Shown: positions 49,521 through 57,545, numbered from the stretch's first letter. The stretch is 64,000 bases of DNA from Allofournierella sp. (GCA_020025635.1 JAHHRU010000012.1:11301-75300); one strand, 5' to 3'. A program made the numbers and translations. The notes: generated by a model from the sequence alone, not told the origin.

Positions 49521-51029
49521 ATGTCTACCGCAAAAATCCCATTGTTCAAAAAGGCAGACCTGGATGCCTCCATCGGCGTATTTTTCGATGGTTTTTCCAA
49601 GGTCATTGTAGCCGTAGCGATCCTGATGTCCACCTTCCAGCTGGACGGCTCTTTGGTGTTCGGCACCATGATGCCCGGCTTGATGCTGTCCACCGTTATC
49701 CTGAACGGCGGCCTGTGGCTGATGTATCGGAACCTGGCCGCAAAGCGCGGCGACCCCAACCTGACTGCGATCCCCGCCGGTATGCAGACCGGCCGCATGT
49801 TCATCTGGCTGTTCAGCATCATGCTTCCGGTGTACACCACCACCGGTGACGGCCTGCTGGCCTTCCGTGTGGGTGTTCTGGCCCATTTCATCAGCGGTCT
49901 GATTTTTGTGATCGGCGCATACGTTGTGCCCTACATCCTGAAAATCGTTCCCGCGGGGGCACTGTTTGGCTCTTTGGCCGGCGGTGCAATGGCTTTTCTG
50001 ATCCTTCAGTCCATGAACGGCATCCTTGCCATGCCCCTGGTCGGCTGGCTGTCCTTGATGGTTCTGTTCGTGATTTATCTGGGCAAGATCAACACAAAAC
50101 TGCCCGCTGCCCTCATCGCCATCGTGATTGGCGCCGGAATTGCCTGGGGCACCGGCAGCATGGCCTTCAGCAGTGTTACCGCTTCACTGGCAAACCTGGG
50201 CTTCTATCTGCCCCGCCCGTTTTTGAACATCTTCAGCTCTGAGGTGTTCAATCTCACCATGCCCTTCCTGCCCATCATCATCGTGTTTACCATCAACGAG
50301 GTCGTTACCGGCATTCAGGCCGTGGAACAGGCCAAGGAATGCGGCGATGACTTCTTTGGCACCACCCAGCCCCTGGTGCTGGCCGGTATCGCCAGCATGG
50401 TGGGCGCACTGTTCGGCAGCCCTCTGGCCATGGGCCTGTACTGGGGCTATCCCGGCTGGAAAAAGATGGGCTCCGGCACCGGCTACCATCTGGGCATCGT
50501 TGTTCTGTATGCTATGGTAAGCCTGACCGGCCTTGCTGCCATCATCACTGCCTTCATCCCTGAAGCGGTTGTTCTGCCCATTCTGGCCTTTGTTGGTCTT
50601 TCCAGCTACTCCCAGGCCTTTGAAGTTGTGGAAAAGAAATATTTCCCGGCCGTTATCATGGCCTCGCTGCCGGTCATCATGGACTTCTTTGTGGACAATA
50701 TGGCCGAAGGCGCTCTGCCCGGCTTCATTGCCTTCGATGCCGGCTCCGCTTTTGTGGGCCTGCTGGTTGGCTGTGTGTTCGTTTTCATCATCGACAACAA
50801 GTGGAAGGAAGCTTCCATCACCAACGTTGTTGCGATCGCTCTGACTCTGATCGGCATGATCCATTCGCCCGGCCTGCTGCTCACTGAGGCTTATGCTCCC
50901 AACAAGGACTTTATCATCGCCTATGCCGTTCTGGTTGTTGTTTTTGCCGTTATGCATTTCACCAAATTCAACCAGAAAGCACATCTTGCAGAACAGGCCT
51001 CTGAAAAGGCCTCTTCTGAAGCGGAATAA
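49521..51029 (+). CDS. NCS2-like transporter, second of a pair
   Basis: A 502-residue paralogue of the preceding gene, sharing LDASIGVFFDGFSKV at the start, FLPIIIVFTINEVVTGIQAVEQA in the middle and GYPGWKKMG where the first copy has GHPGWKEL. It has about 13 helices and a charged C-terminal tail. Two unlike copies side by side suggest either a heteromeric carrier or two related substrates (or uptake plus release). AAAGGAGG precedes the ATG. Codon choice (frequent GTT, CTG, GCC) suggests good expression. Confidence 0.7.
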   Translation: MSTAKIPLFKKADLDASIGVFFDGFSKVIVAVAILMSTFQLDGSLVFGTMMPGLMLSTVILNGGLWLMYRNLAAKRGDPNLTAIPAGMQTGRMFIWLFSIMLPVYTTTGDGLLAFRVGVLAHFISGLIFVIGAYVVPYILKIVPAGALFGSLAGGAMAFLILQSMNGILAMPLVGWLSLMVLFVIYLGKINTKLPAALIAIVIGAGIAWGTGSMAFSSVTASLANLGFYLPRPFLNIFSSEVFNLTMPFLPIIIVFTINEVVTGIQAVEQAKECGDDFFGTTQPLVLAGIASMVGALFGSPLAMGLYWGYPGWKKMGSGTGYHLGIVVLYAMVSLTGLAAIITAFIPEAVVLPILAFVGLSSYSQAFEVVEKKYFPAVIMASLPVIMDFFVDNMAEGALPGFIAFDAGSAFVGLLVGCVFVFIIDNKWKEASITNVVAIALTLIGMIHSPGLLLTEAYAPNKDFIIAYAVLVVVFAVMHFTKFNQKAHLAEQASEKASSEAE

Positions 51030-51060
51030 ACCAAATATCGAATTGTAGAAAGGAACTTCA

Positions 51061-51624
51061 ATGAAAACTCTGGTTATCATTGGTGCCGCACGCAAAAACG
51101 GTCATACCCGCAAAATGGTGGACCTGTTTCTGGAAACCCTGGGCGGCGAGTATGAGATCATCGACGCCTACCGTGCTCAGAACATCGGCCCCTGCCTGGA
51201 CTGCCGCTATTGCTGGCGCAAAAAAGAATGCGCTGTTAAAGACGGCATGCAGGAGATCTATGCAAAGCTGGAAGAAGCGGACAACGTGCTTTTGGCAAGC
51301 CCCATGTACTTCCACTCGGTCACCGGCAAAATGAAGGCCCTGATCGACCGTTTTCAGGTTTACTGGGCTGGCCATGTGCGCGGCGATATGCCCGAGCAGC
51401 CTGTGCGCAAGGGTGCCATTTTGATGGTTGGCGGCGCACCTTCGTTTCCCAACCAGTTTCTGGGCGGCGAACTGGTGCTGAAAAATCTGCTGAACGATTT
51501 GAGCACCGAATGCCTGGGCGAGGTTTGCCTGCCCAACTCCGACCGGGATTCTCTTGAGACCCGCCCGGATATCGCACAGCAGGTTCGTGACCTGGCTGAA
51601 AAGATGAAAGCCGCAAATTCCTGA
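51061..51624 (+). CDS. Flavodoxin-like NAD(P)H/FMN oxidoreductase with iron-sulfur-type cysteine motif
   Basis: A 187-residue flavoprotein of the NADPH-dependent FMN reductase family. LVIIGAARKNGHTRKMV is the FMN phosphate loop; SPMYFHSVTGKMKALIDR is the isoalloxazine-side loop. Cysteines C45, C48, C51 and C57 have the C-x2-C-x2-C-x5-C spacing that binds a [4Fe-4S] cluster in iron-sulfur flavoproteins of anaerobes. It could carry electrons to the other reductases of the cluster or reduce the imported compound itself. Starts 31 nt after the second permease, with AAAGGA upstream. Confidence 0.88.
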   Translation: MKTLVIIGAARKNGHTRKMVDLFLETLGGEYEIIDAYRAQNIGPCLDCRYCWRKKECAVKDGMQEIYAKLEEADNVLLASPMYFHSVTGKMKALIDRFQVYWAGHVRGDMPEQPVRKGAILMVGGAPSFPNQFLGGELVLKNLLNDLSTECLGEVCLPNSDRDSLETRPDIAQQVRDLAEKMKAANS

Positions 51625-51665
51625 TTTTCAAAAAGCAAACAATATTTTTTAAGGAGGACAACATC

Positions 51666-52046
51666 ATGCAGGGTTATACTTATGTTAAAGGTGAGCATTA
51701 TCCCGTAGAGCACCTGGTTTTTCACACCGCTCCCGAATTTGTGAAAGAATTTCTGGAAGTGGACCACGAGGTGTGGACCCTGGGCGAAGCAGAAAGCGAT
51801 CTGTTTGACCACATCCCCTTCCTTTATAAAGAGGTTTGGGTAAACGACAACAAGCCCGGCGAAATGCACTTCATCTTTGTTTGGGAAAGCCTGGAAAGCT
51901 GGAAAAAGGTGGATGCTCAGGACGTTCAGGCTGCTTTGATCGCACGTTTTGAATCAAAGTTCCAGCACCCTTACGAGCTCACTCGCTGTGTGCAGAACGA
52001 GGAAAACTTCGGCGTACACCGTTACAGCCGTTTTGAGCGCATCTGA
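51666..52046 (+). CDS. Small alpha/beta-barrel (TIGR03792-like/ABM-type) protein
   Basis: A 126-residue protein with the EHLVFHTAPEF...DHEVWT, PFLYKEVWVND and GEMHFIFVWESLESWKKV pattern of the TIGR03792 group, a branch of dimeric alpha/beta-barrel proteins that include small monooxygenases and isomerases. No catalytic residue can be assigned; H residues at 11, 20, 34 and 49 are candidates. Excellent AAGGAGG upstream. Its fixed place between two reductase genes suggests a role on the same compound, as a cofactor-less enzyme or binding protein. Confidence 0.65.
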   Translation: MQGYTYVKGEHYPVEHLVFHTAPEFVKEFLEVDHEVWTLGEAESDLFDHIPFLYKEVWVNDNKPGEMHFIFVWESLESWKKVDAQDVQAALIARFESKFQHPYELTRCVQNEENFGVHRYSRFERI

Positions 52047-52073
52047 TCGACCACAAAAGAAAGGGAAACCATC

Positions 52074-52805
52074 ATGAAATTTGAAAACAAGGTTGTTATC
52101 GTTACCGGCGCCAGCTCCGGCATTGGCGAAGGCGTTGCAAAAATGTTCCTGGCAGAAGGCGCCAAGGTGGTTGGCTGCGGCATCGAGCCCGCCATGCACA
52201 TTGAAAGCGAGAATGCCATCTATGTTCAGGCTGACCTGACCCAGTACGGCCAGGCCGAGGCCGTTGTTGCCCGTGCTGTGGAAGTATTCGGCCGTGTAAA
52301 CAAGCTGGTATGCTGTGCTGGTGTGACCTTTATCGGTTCTCTGGAGAGCACCAGCTCCGAGAGCTTCATGCGTGAGCTTGGCATCAATGCAGGCGGCGTG
52401 TTCAACATGTGCAAGGCTGCCATCAGCGAGCTGAAAAAGCAGGAAGGCTCCACCATCGTCACCGTTGGCTCCGACCTGGGCGTGCGCCCCATCCCCGAGC
52501 GCATCGGCTACTGCCCCTCCAAGGCAGCGGTCATCATGCTCACCAAGTGCATCGCTTTGGAGTATGCCCCCCACATCCGTGTAAACGCCATCCTGCCCGG
52601 TCTGGTGCGCACCCCCATGATCGAACAGCGCTTCCAGGAAGCTGAAGATCCCAAGGCTCTGGAAGAGGCGTATGCTTCTCTGTATCCTTTGCATAAGATG
52701 GGCAAGGTCTCCGACATGGCCAACGCGATCTCCTTCCTTTCCAGCGAGGAAAGCGGCTTCATGACCGGTGAGATCATGCACGTTTGCGGCGGCAGCCTGA
52801 TTTGA
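52074..52805 (+). CDS. Short-chain dehydrogenase/reductase
   Basis: A 243-residue classical SDR. TGASSGIG (11-18) binds the nucleotide, CCAG (80-83) follows strand 4, N105 stabilises the fold, and the catalytic set is S133, Y146 and K150 (GYCPSK). The loop after strand 2 has GCGIEPAM with no clear acidic or basic cofactor selector, so NAD versus NADP is open. C-terminal GGSLI is typical. It reduces a carbonyl or oxidises an alcohol of the cluster's substrate. AAAGGGAAA precedes the ATG. Confidence 0.93.
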   Translation: MKFENKVVIVTGASSGIGEGVAKMFLAEGAKVVGCGIEPAMHIESENAIYVQADLTQYGQAEAVVARAVEVFGRVNKLVCCAGVTFIGSLESTSSESFMRELGINAGGVFNMCKAAISELKKQEGSTIVTVGSDLGVRPIPERIGYCPSKAAVIMLTKCIALEYAPHIRVNAILPGLVRTPMIEQRFQEAEDPKALEEAYASLYPLHKMGKVSDMANAISFLSSEESGFMTGEIMHVCGGSLI

Positions 52806-52819
52806 TGAGGAGGAACACC

Positions 52820-53770
52820 ATGGCAACTTCTCTGTTCAAAATGCCTTTTGACGCTGATCGTTTGAAGGTAGAGCGCATCTATGCCAGCAAGGACCTGGAA
52901 AACTGCAAGGTGGAGACTCTCAGCTGCGATAAGATCCGCAATATTTACGGCGACCTCAAATTCTTTGAGCTGCATGAGGACCGTCCCTGCACCTATACCT
53001 CTCTGGTGACCTCTTTGGACGGGCGCATCGCCTTTACCGATGCGCCCCAGGGCCCGCTGATTGCAAAGCTGAACATGTATGACCCCGCTGGTGCCGATAC
53101 CGACTGGTTCATCCTGAACATGCTGCGCTCTGTTTCGGACGGTGTAATGCTGGGCGCCGGCACCATGAATGCTGAGGCCGATTACACCTGCCATGTATTC
53201 GATCAGGATCTGGAGGATATGCGCATCCAGGCCGGCAAACCCCCGGTGCCCTGGAACATCATCACCTCTTTGGATGCCACCGACATCCCCTTTGACCATG
53301 TTCTGTTCAACACGCCTGAGGTGCCTGTGATGATCAGCACCTCTGCCGCAGGCGTTGAATTGGTAAAGGAAAAGATCAAAAACGATTTCTTTGTGGTGAC
53401 CGCATCCACCACTGAGGATGTCACCGATGAGCTGATTGCTTCCATGAAGGCCAATCAGGATAAGGTGCTGGTCCTTGGCACCGGCAGCAAAATGCCTGAT
53501 TCCCGTGTGGCCCTGTATATCCTCAAGCGTTTCGGCATCGACCGTCTGCTGGTTGAAACCCCCTCTTATATGCACTATCTGGTTTCTCAGCAAATGATGG
53601 ACGAGCTGTTCTTCAACTACTCCTGCCTGTATGTGGGCGGCCAGGCCCTGACCATTGGCAAATTCGGCAAGGAGTTCGGCTCTCAGGACCACCCTCATAC
53701 CAAGGTGCTGTCTATTCACAGTCACAGCGATCACTTCTTCTATTTCAGACATAAGTTACTGTACGACTGA
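52820..53770 (+). CDS. RibD C-terminal (dihydrofolate-reductase fold) domain protein
   Basis: A 316-residue protein. An N-terminal segment of about 50 residues precedes a RibD_C domain: TYTSLVTSLDGRIA (59-71), GVMLGAGT near 108-115, VLGTGSK, LLVETPSY, MDELFFNYSCLYVGGQAL near the end. RibD_C enzymes reduce the ribosyl group of riboflavin precursors with NADPH; here the conserved EGG turn is ETP and there is no deaminase domain, so riboflavin synthesis is unlikely. It probably reduces another heterocycle or C=N/C=O compound. The start has GAGGAGG at 6 nt and follows the SDR by 14 nt. Confidence 0.82.
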   Translation: MATSLFKMPFDADRLKVERIYASKDLENCKVETLSCDKIRNIYGDLKFFELHEDRPCTYTSLVTSLDGRIAFTDAPQGPLIAKLNMYDPAGADTDWFILNMLRSVSDGVMLGAGTMNAEADYTCHVFDQDLEDMRIQAGKPPVPWNIITSLDATDIPFDHVLFNTPEVPVMISTSAAGVELVKEKIKNDFFVVTASTTEDVTDELIASMKANQDKVLVLGTGSKMPDSRVALYILKRFGIDRLLVETPSYMHYLVSQQMMDELFFNYSCLYVGGQALTIGKFGKEFGSQDHPHTKVLSIHSHSDHFFYFRHKLLYD

Positions 53771-53771
53771 T

Positions 53772-53810
53772 AAAAAACAGAGCCTGTATGAATTTACAGG
53801 CTCTGTTTTT
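53772..53810. terminator. Bidirectional terminator between the reductase cluster and ROK gene
   Basis: AACAGAGCCTGTA/TTACAGGCTCTGTT stem with A and T runs on both flanks. Confidence 0.88.
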
Positions 53811-53817
53811 CAATTAT

Positions 53818-54996
53818 TTATCCATTGCAGGGGAAATCGGTGATTTCCTGAAAAAAGTGTTCCTGCACATCGTTTGCCGCCCCTAAAATTGCGCCATACT
53901 GCCCCAGTGTGGACAGATAGATGTGCTCTGAGTGGGTAATGGGCAGCACCACCTTCTGCAAAAGGTTCGGGAATTCATAGGGCAAAGCACTCAGCAGTTC
54001 CGAGCTTACCGCAATGGCCTCGCAATCGTACCAAAACACCATGTTGGTGATGCCGATTGCCAGATAATAAATGAATTTGCTCAAAATCTCCTCAGCGGCA
54101 GGGTCCTGGTGCCGAATTCGATCCACCAGCTGCCGGATGCTGTTCACCGGGGTTTCCAGCTTTTCATTTGCCTGGGCAAGAATGGCGCTGTCGGTGCAGT
54201 ACTGCTCCCAGCAGCCATAGCGGCCGCAGAAGCACTGCCGTGTCTCATCAAACTTGATGGTCTGGTGGCCGATCGCATTTGCGAACCCATGGTGGCCCCG
54301 CAGCACCGAGCCGTTCACGATCAGACCCGCTGAGATGGAATCTCCGATATTGACCACTGCCAGGCTCTGATAAGGCTTGTGCTGTTCGATTTCCGACATG
54401 CTGTATTCTGCCCGCGCTGCCAGGTTTCCGTCGGTGTCCACAAAAACAGGCACATGGTACCGTTCCCGCAAAAGCACCTTCAGGTCCACATTGCGCCAGC
54501 CCAAACGCGGCACAAAGCGGATCAGGCCCGACAGGTCCACAATGCCGTGAATGGCCACCCCGATGCCCACCAGCCCATAGGGTGAAGCCGGCTCCTGCAT
54601 CAAAAGAGAATCAATCGCATGGATCAGCTGTTTGTACACACTGGTAAAATGGCTTTCCGTAATGGGAAAATCCTCACGCAGCAGCACCGTTTCAGCAGAA
54701 AGGGTGGTCATGACCAGCCGCACTGAGGTCACATCGATCTCAATGGCAAGGATGTGCCCCGCATTCAACTGGGGCATGAGCAAAATCGGCTTGCGGCCGC
54801 TTGCAGTGCTTTCCCGTTCGGTTTCCACCAGCAGGCCGATGTCCATCCATTCTTTTACAATGGCCGAAACGGTTGCCTTGTTCAGACCCGTAACGGTTGC
54901 CAGTTTTGCCCTGCTGATTGGATAGTGGTGCAGCACCTGCTTGTACAGCCGCCAGCGGTTTGCCGCGCGGATATCTTTTGTTTGTGTAATGTTCAT
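53818..54996 (-). CDS. ROK family transcriptional regulator
   Basis: A 392-residue NagC/XylR-type repressor. Residues 12-62 are a winged helix (RAKLATVTGLNKATVSAIVKEWMDIGLL). The ROK domain follows: LAIEIDVTSVRLV phosphate-loop-like strand, VGIGVAIHGIVD, FVDTDGNLAARAE, and the zinc site H244 plus C255-x-C257-x4-C262 (CFCGRYGC). The kinase DxGxT loop is degenerate (EIDVTS), as in pure regulators. It sits convergent to the reductase cluster and divergent to the tautomerase gene. ROK repressors usually bind sugars or phosphosugars, so the cluster's inducer may be a glycosylated compound; that is inference. Confidence 0.92.
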   Translation of the reverse strand: MNITQTKDIRAANRWRLYKQVLHHYPISRAKLATVTGLNKATVSAIVKEWMDIGLLVETERESTASGRKPILLMPQLNAGHILAIEIDVTSVRLVMTTLSAETVLLREDFPITESHFTSVYKQLIHAIDSLLMQEPASPYGLVGIGVAIHGIVDLSGLIRFVPRLGWRNVDLKVLLRERYHVPVFVDTDGNLAARAEYSMSEIEQHKPYQSLAVVNIGDSISAGLIVNGSVLRGHHGFANAIGHQTIKFDETRQCFCGRYGCWEQYCTDSAILAQANEKLETPVNSIRQLVDRIRHQDPAAEEILSKFIYYLAIGITNMVFWYDCEAIAVSSELLSALPYEFPNLLQKVVLPITHSEHIYLSTLGQYGAILGAANDVQEHFFQEITDFPCNG

Positions 54997-55113
54997 AAAT
55001 CAGCAGTCCTTTATCTCATTCTTCACAATGGCAGCATCCAAATATTCCCATTGAAAATACTATACCATAGATGCTTGTTAAAATCCATATACGATTAAAA
55101 AGGAGAAACTACT
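54997..55113. promoter_or_regulatory. Divergent regulatory region between the ROK and tautomerase genes
   Basis: 117 bp, AT-rich. A TATAGT box for the ROK gene (minus strand, about 55060-55065) lacks a good -35 partner; an AAAAAGGAG ribosome-binding site for the tautomerase ends about 10 nt before its ATG. Operator sites are likely here but none is obvious. Confidence 0.35.
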
Positions 55114-55461
55114 ATGCCTTGCATTCAAATCCACACCAATCGTCCCGTCGAACAGGAAAAAGCTGAGCGGATCAAAACAGAGCTTGGCCGGATCATCACC
55201 TTTCTGCCCGACAAGTCGGAGCAGTGGCTGCTGGTTGAGCTGCTGGACAACAGCCGTATATGGTTTCATGGGGAAGGCGATCGTCCCTTTGCGCTGGTCC
55301 AGGTGAAGGTATGGGGCGATCATATCAACCGCGAAGGCAGCGAGCGCATGACCAAGGCCGTTTGCGAACTGCTGAACAAAGAGCTTTCGGTTGCGCCCAC
55401 CGATGTGTATGTGCGCTATCTGGCCACACCCGACTGGGGCTGGAACAGCGCGAATTTCTAA
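55114..55461 (+). CDS. MIF-like tautomerase
   Basis: A 115-residue protein of the MIF/tautomerase superfamily. It starts Met-Pro, leaving Pro1 as the catalytic base after methionine removal; SEQWLLVELLDN and RPFALVQVKVWG are the two characteristic strands of MIF-type proteins, and the C-terminal WGWNSANF resembles the MIF tail (WGWNG-type). Such enzymes interconvert keto and enol forms, e.g. of phenylpyruvate or dopachrome-like compounds. Placed beside the ROK repressor and the reductase cluster it may convert an enol product. Secreted bacterial MIF roles are also possible but no signal is seen. Confidence 0.9.
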   Translation: MPCIQIHTNRPVEQEKAERIKTELGRIITFLPDKSEQWLLVELLDNSRIWFHGEGDRPFALVQVKVWGDHINREGSERMTKAVCELLNKELSVAPTDVYVRYLATPDWGWNSANF

Positions 55462-55548
55462 CGCTTTTCCAAGGTGCCTTATGTGCCCCGCAAAGAGCGT
55501 TCCGCCGGCAAACGGGAGAACCCCTCAGCAAAAAAGCAAATCATATTG

Positions 55549-55586
55549 AAAAAAGCGCAGCTGCTTTTGCAGCCGCGCTTTTTTGC
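55549..55586. terminator. Bidirectional terminator between tautomerase and azlD
   Basis: AAGCGC-A-GCTGC/GCAGC-C-GCGCTT stem with TTTTTT on plus and a matching A run before it. The 87 nt between the tautomerase stop and this hairpin show no gene. Confidence 0.85.
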
Positions 55587-55591
55587 TTTAT

Positions 55592-55909
55592 TCAAATCAA
55601 TTGCATGATCAGCTCGATGCCAAGCACTGTTCCGCAGGCGCACAGGGCCACCGGCATCAGGCTGGCACCCAGGTAGGCGGCGATCAGTGCCGCCGCAAAG
55701 CCGCCCACTGCCGAGGGCAGGCTGGCCGTGGAAGAAAAAATGGCCGGGATGGTCATGGCCGCCAGCACCGCATAGGGCACATAGCTGAGAAAACTGCACA
55801 AAAAGGGGTTCGTGATCTTTCTGCGCAGCAAAACCAGCGGCAGCATCCGGATGAGATAGGTGGTCAGCGCCATGACCGCAACCGAGGAAAGCAGATATCC
55901 AAGCTTCAT
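55592..55909 (-). CDS. azlD: AzlD domain protein (branched-chain amino acid export subunit)
   Basis: A 105-residue membrane protein with four helices, small partner of AzlC. TTYLIRMLPLVLLRRKI with the basic loop and FLCSFLSYVPYAVLAAMTIP are the AzlD signature. AzlCD exports branched-chain amino acids (identified by azaleucine resistance in Bacillus). Its ATG directly follows the azlC stop, without a gap. Confidence 0.92.
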   Translation of the reverse strand: MKLGYLLSSVAVMALTTYLIRMLPLVLLRRKITNPFLCSFLSYVPYAVLAAMTIPAIFSSTASLPSAVGGFAAALIAAYLGASLMPVALCACGTVLGIELIMQLI

Positions 55910-56626
55910 TCAGGCACCCTCCACTGTTCCGGCAGGCCACAGGGCAGCCCCCACAAGGGACGCCAAGGCCGCACTGATGATGATCCGAAAGCCTTCGGAA
56001 AGGCCGGCAAACACCGGCACCCATTTTAAAAGGCAGCTTGCCGATGCCGCAATGGCCACCACAGCCAGCACCCGGCGGGATTTTTTGATGGGCGGCACCA
56101 CAATGGCCACAAACATTCCGTAAATGGCAATGCCCAGCGCCGAAACCACCATTTCCGGCAGCACCGCACCGGCAGCCGCACCCACCAGGGTGCCCAGCAC
56201 CCAGCCGCCAAAGGGCGAAATCGCCAGCCCAAACAGATACCGCCGGCTTATTTCGCCCGGCTGGCTGGATGCCACCGCAAAAATTTCATCGGTGACCACA
56301 AAGCTTGCAAGCAGCCGGTCGATGGTGCCGAACCGTGCCGAAAGCTTTTGGGTGAGGGAAAAGCTCATCAGGGCATAGCGCAGGTTGATGATGAGCTGGG
56401 TCATGGCCATTTCCGCAAAGCCGCCCCCCGCTGTGATCACCGTGAGCCCTGCCAGCTGGCCGGCGCTTGTCAGGTTGGTGGCGCTGATGAGCACCGCCAG
56501 CCAGGCCGGGAAACCCGCCCCCACCACCGTGATGCCAAAGGCAAAGGATACCGCAAAATAACCAAGACAGATGGGCAGGCCGTCTTTCAGGCCCTTCTGA
56601 AAGCTCTGCTGCGGAGCTTGTTCCAT
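55910..56626 (-). CDS. azlC: AzlC family branched-chain amino acid exporter subunit
   Basis: A 238-residue membrane protein with about seven helices. GLPICLGYFAVSFAFGITV near residue 20, NLTSAGQLAGL and the conserved NLRYALMSFSL block identify AzlC. It forms the export complex with AzlD. Start at 56626 is preceded by GGGGG at 8 nt; an in-frame TTG eight codons upstream is the alternative. No Lrp-type azlB regulator is adjacent. Confidence 0.93.
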   Translation of the reverse strand: MEQAPQQSFQKGLKDGLPICLGYFAVSFAFGITVVGAGFPAWLAVLISATNLTSAGQLAGLTVITAGGGFAEMAMTQLIINLRYALMSFSLTQKLSARFGTIDRLLASFVVTDEIFAVASSQPGEISRRYLFGLAISPFGGWVLGTLVGAAAGAVLPEMVVSALGIAIYGMFVAIVVPPIKKSRRVLAVVAIAASASCLLKWVPVFAGLSEGFRIIISAALASLVGAALWPAGTVEGA

Positions 56627-56675
56627 CTCTGCCGCCCCCTTCTTTGTCAATCTGCCGTGCTAAAGCAGTGAATTC

Positions 56676-56705
56676 ATTATAGCAGAAAAGGGTGCTTTGG
56701 GGCAA
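56676..56705 (-). promoter_or_regulatory. Promoter of azlCD
   Basis: TTGCCC (56705-56700) and TATAAT (56681-56676) with an 18-nt spacer on the minus strand. Confidence 0.6.
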
Positions 56706-56744
56706 GGGGGTTTCTTTGCTTTTTTCCGCTTTTGGGGCCCCTTG

Positions 56745-57278
56745 TTACAGTGTGCTTTTTTCCTGCTCTTCCTTTTGTGCCGGCACGCTCCAGTTCCGAA
56801 GCGCATCCCGGTCCAGCTTTCCCTGCTTTGCATCAAACTTCACCGCCATGTATGCCACTGGCACCGCCAGGATGAACACAAACGGGGTGTGCAGCATACC
56901 GAAAAGCGTTGACATTATAAAAACGCCGCCAACGCCGATCAGGCCCTTCATCAGTATACGGTCCCGGTGCCTTCTGGAAGTGTCCAGCTCCGCCTGGGTG
57001 GGCACCCGGTCGTAACGGTGGGGGTCCTGAAGGGATACCGGGTATTTTCCGAACTGTGTGTCCTGGCCGTACTCGATTTCCACCAGACTGTTCAGCCGGA
57101 TGGTGGTGTACATCGGGGTGCCGGCTATAAAGAAGTCCCCCCGTGCTGGCGAGCCGTTATGATCTGTAAATTCCACATGGGCCCTGTTCCGAAACGGCTC
57201 TTTGCTTGAGCGATGCTGATGCACCGGCGTGATCTTGACCACCTTGGCAAGGGCTGTGTATCGTTTTTTCTGGTCCAT
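56745..57278 (-). CDS. Hypothetical membrane protein
   Basis: A 177-residue protein. Residues 1-90 are a soluble beta-rich part (ALAKVVKITPVHQH, RAHVEFTDHNGS, LVEIEYGQDTQFGKYPV) and 105-145 two close membrane helices (LMKGLIGVGGVFIM, FVFILAVPVAYMAV), followed by a charged tail. The order and the strand pattern are loosely like DUF3592 proteins turned around (soluble part first); that link is weak. AAGGAG precedes the ATG. It has a long structured leader. Function unknown. Confidence 0.7.
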   Translation of the reverse strand: MDQKKRYTALAKVVKITPVHQHRSSKEPFRNRAHVEFTDHNGSPARGDFFIAGTPMYTTIRLNSLVEIEYGQDTQFGKYPVSLQDPHRYDRVPTQAELDTSRRHRDRILMKGLIGVGGVFIMSTLFGMLHTPFVFILAVPVAYMAVKFDAKQGKLDRDALRNWSVPAQKEEQEKSTL

Positions 57279-57545
57279 AAAATTCTGCTCCTTTGTTTTT
57301 CATCATCGGCAAAGCCGTTTTGCCTTTCTTTTCGGGGGCTGCTTTTCTGAAAGGTCCGGGACCCTTTCGGGCAGCTGGCAAAAAGACCGGCAGCCCCCTT
57401 TGGAATTGCTTTTTTCCATAGTATCATTTCTGAAAAACTTTGAACAGCCTGTTTTGACAGAAAAATAACAATTTACAATTTGTCCAATATTTCCGCACCG
57501 ATTTTCTCTTGCAAAGAAAGTCTGTCTGCTTTTTGCACAGCCTGA
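57279..57545 (-). promoter_or_regulatory. Structured leader and gene-free region upstream of the hypothetical membrane protein
   Basis: No gene is seen in 57279-57672. On the minus strand 57403-57330 would fold into a long-range stem GGGGGCTGC/GCAGCCCCC enclosing an inner GAAAGG-GTCCCGGA-CCTTTC hairpin, followed by GGCAAA-ACGG-CTTTGCC at about 57319-57303 just before the ribosome-binding site. The outer part (57404-57545) is AT-rich with several TTGT and TATT words but no clean promoter. Confidence 0.45.

Noticed and set aside
47936..55461. Purine or uracil salvage cluster
   Set aside because: The permeases resemble NCS2 carriers, but no deaminase, phosphoribosyltransferase, xanthine dehydrogenase or dihydropyrimidinase is present and the substrate motif is altered.
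55462..55548. Possible gene remnant after the tautomerase
   Set aside because: A frame reads KVPYVPRKERSAGK, but it has no start signal, is very short and runs into the terminator; not enough to call a pseudogene.
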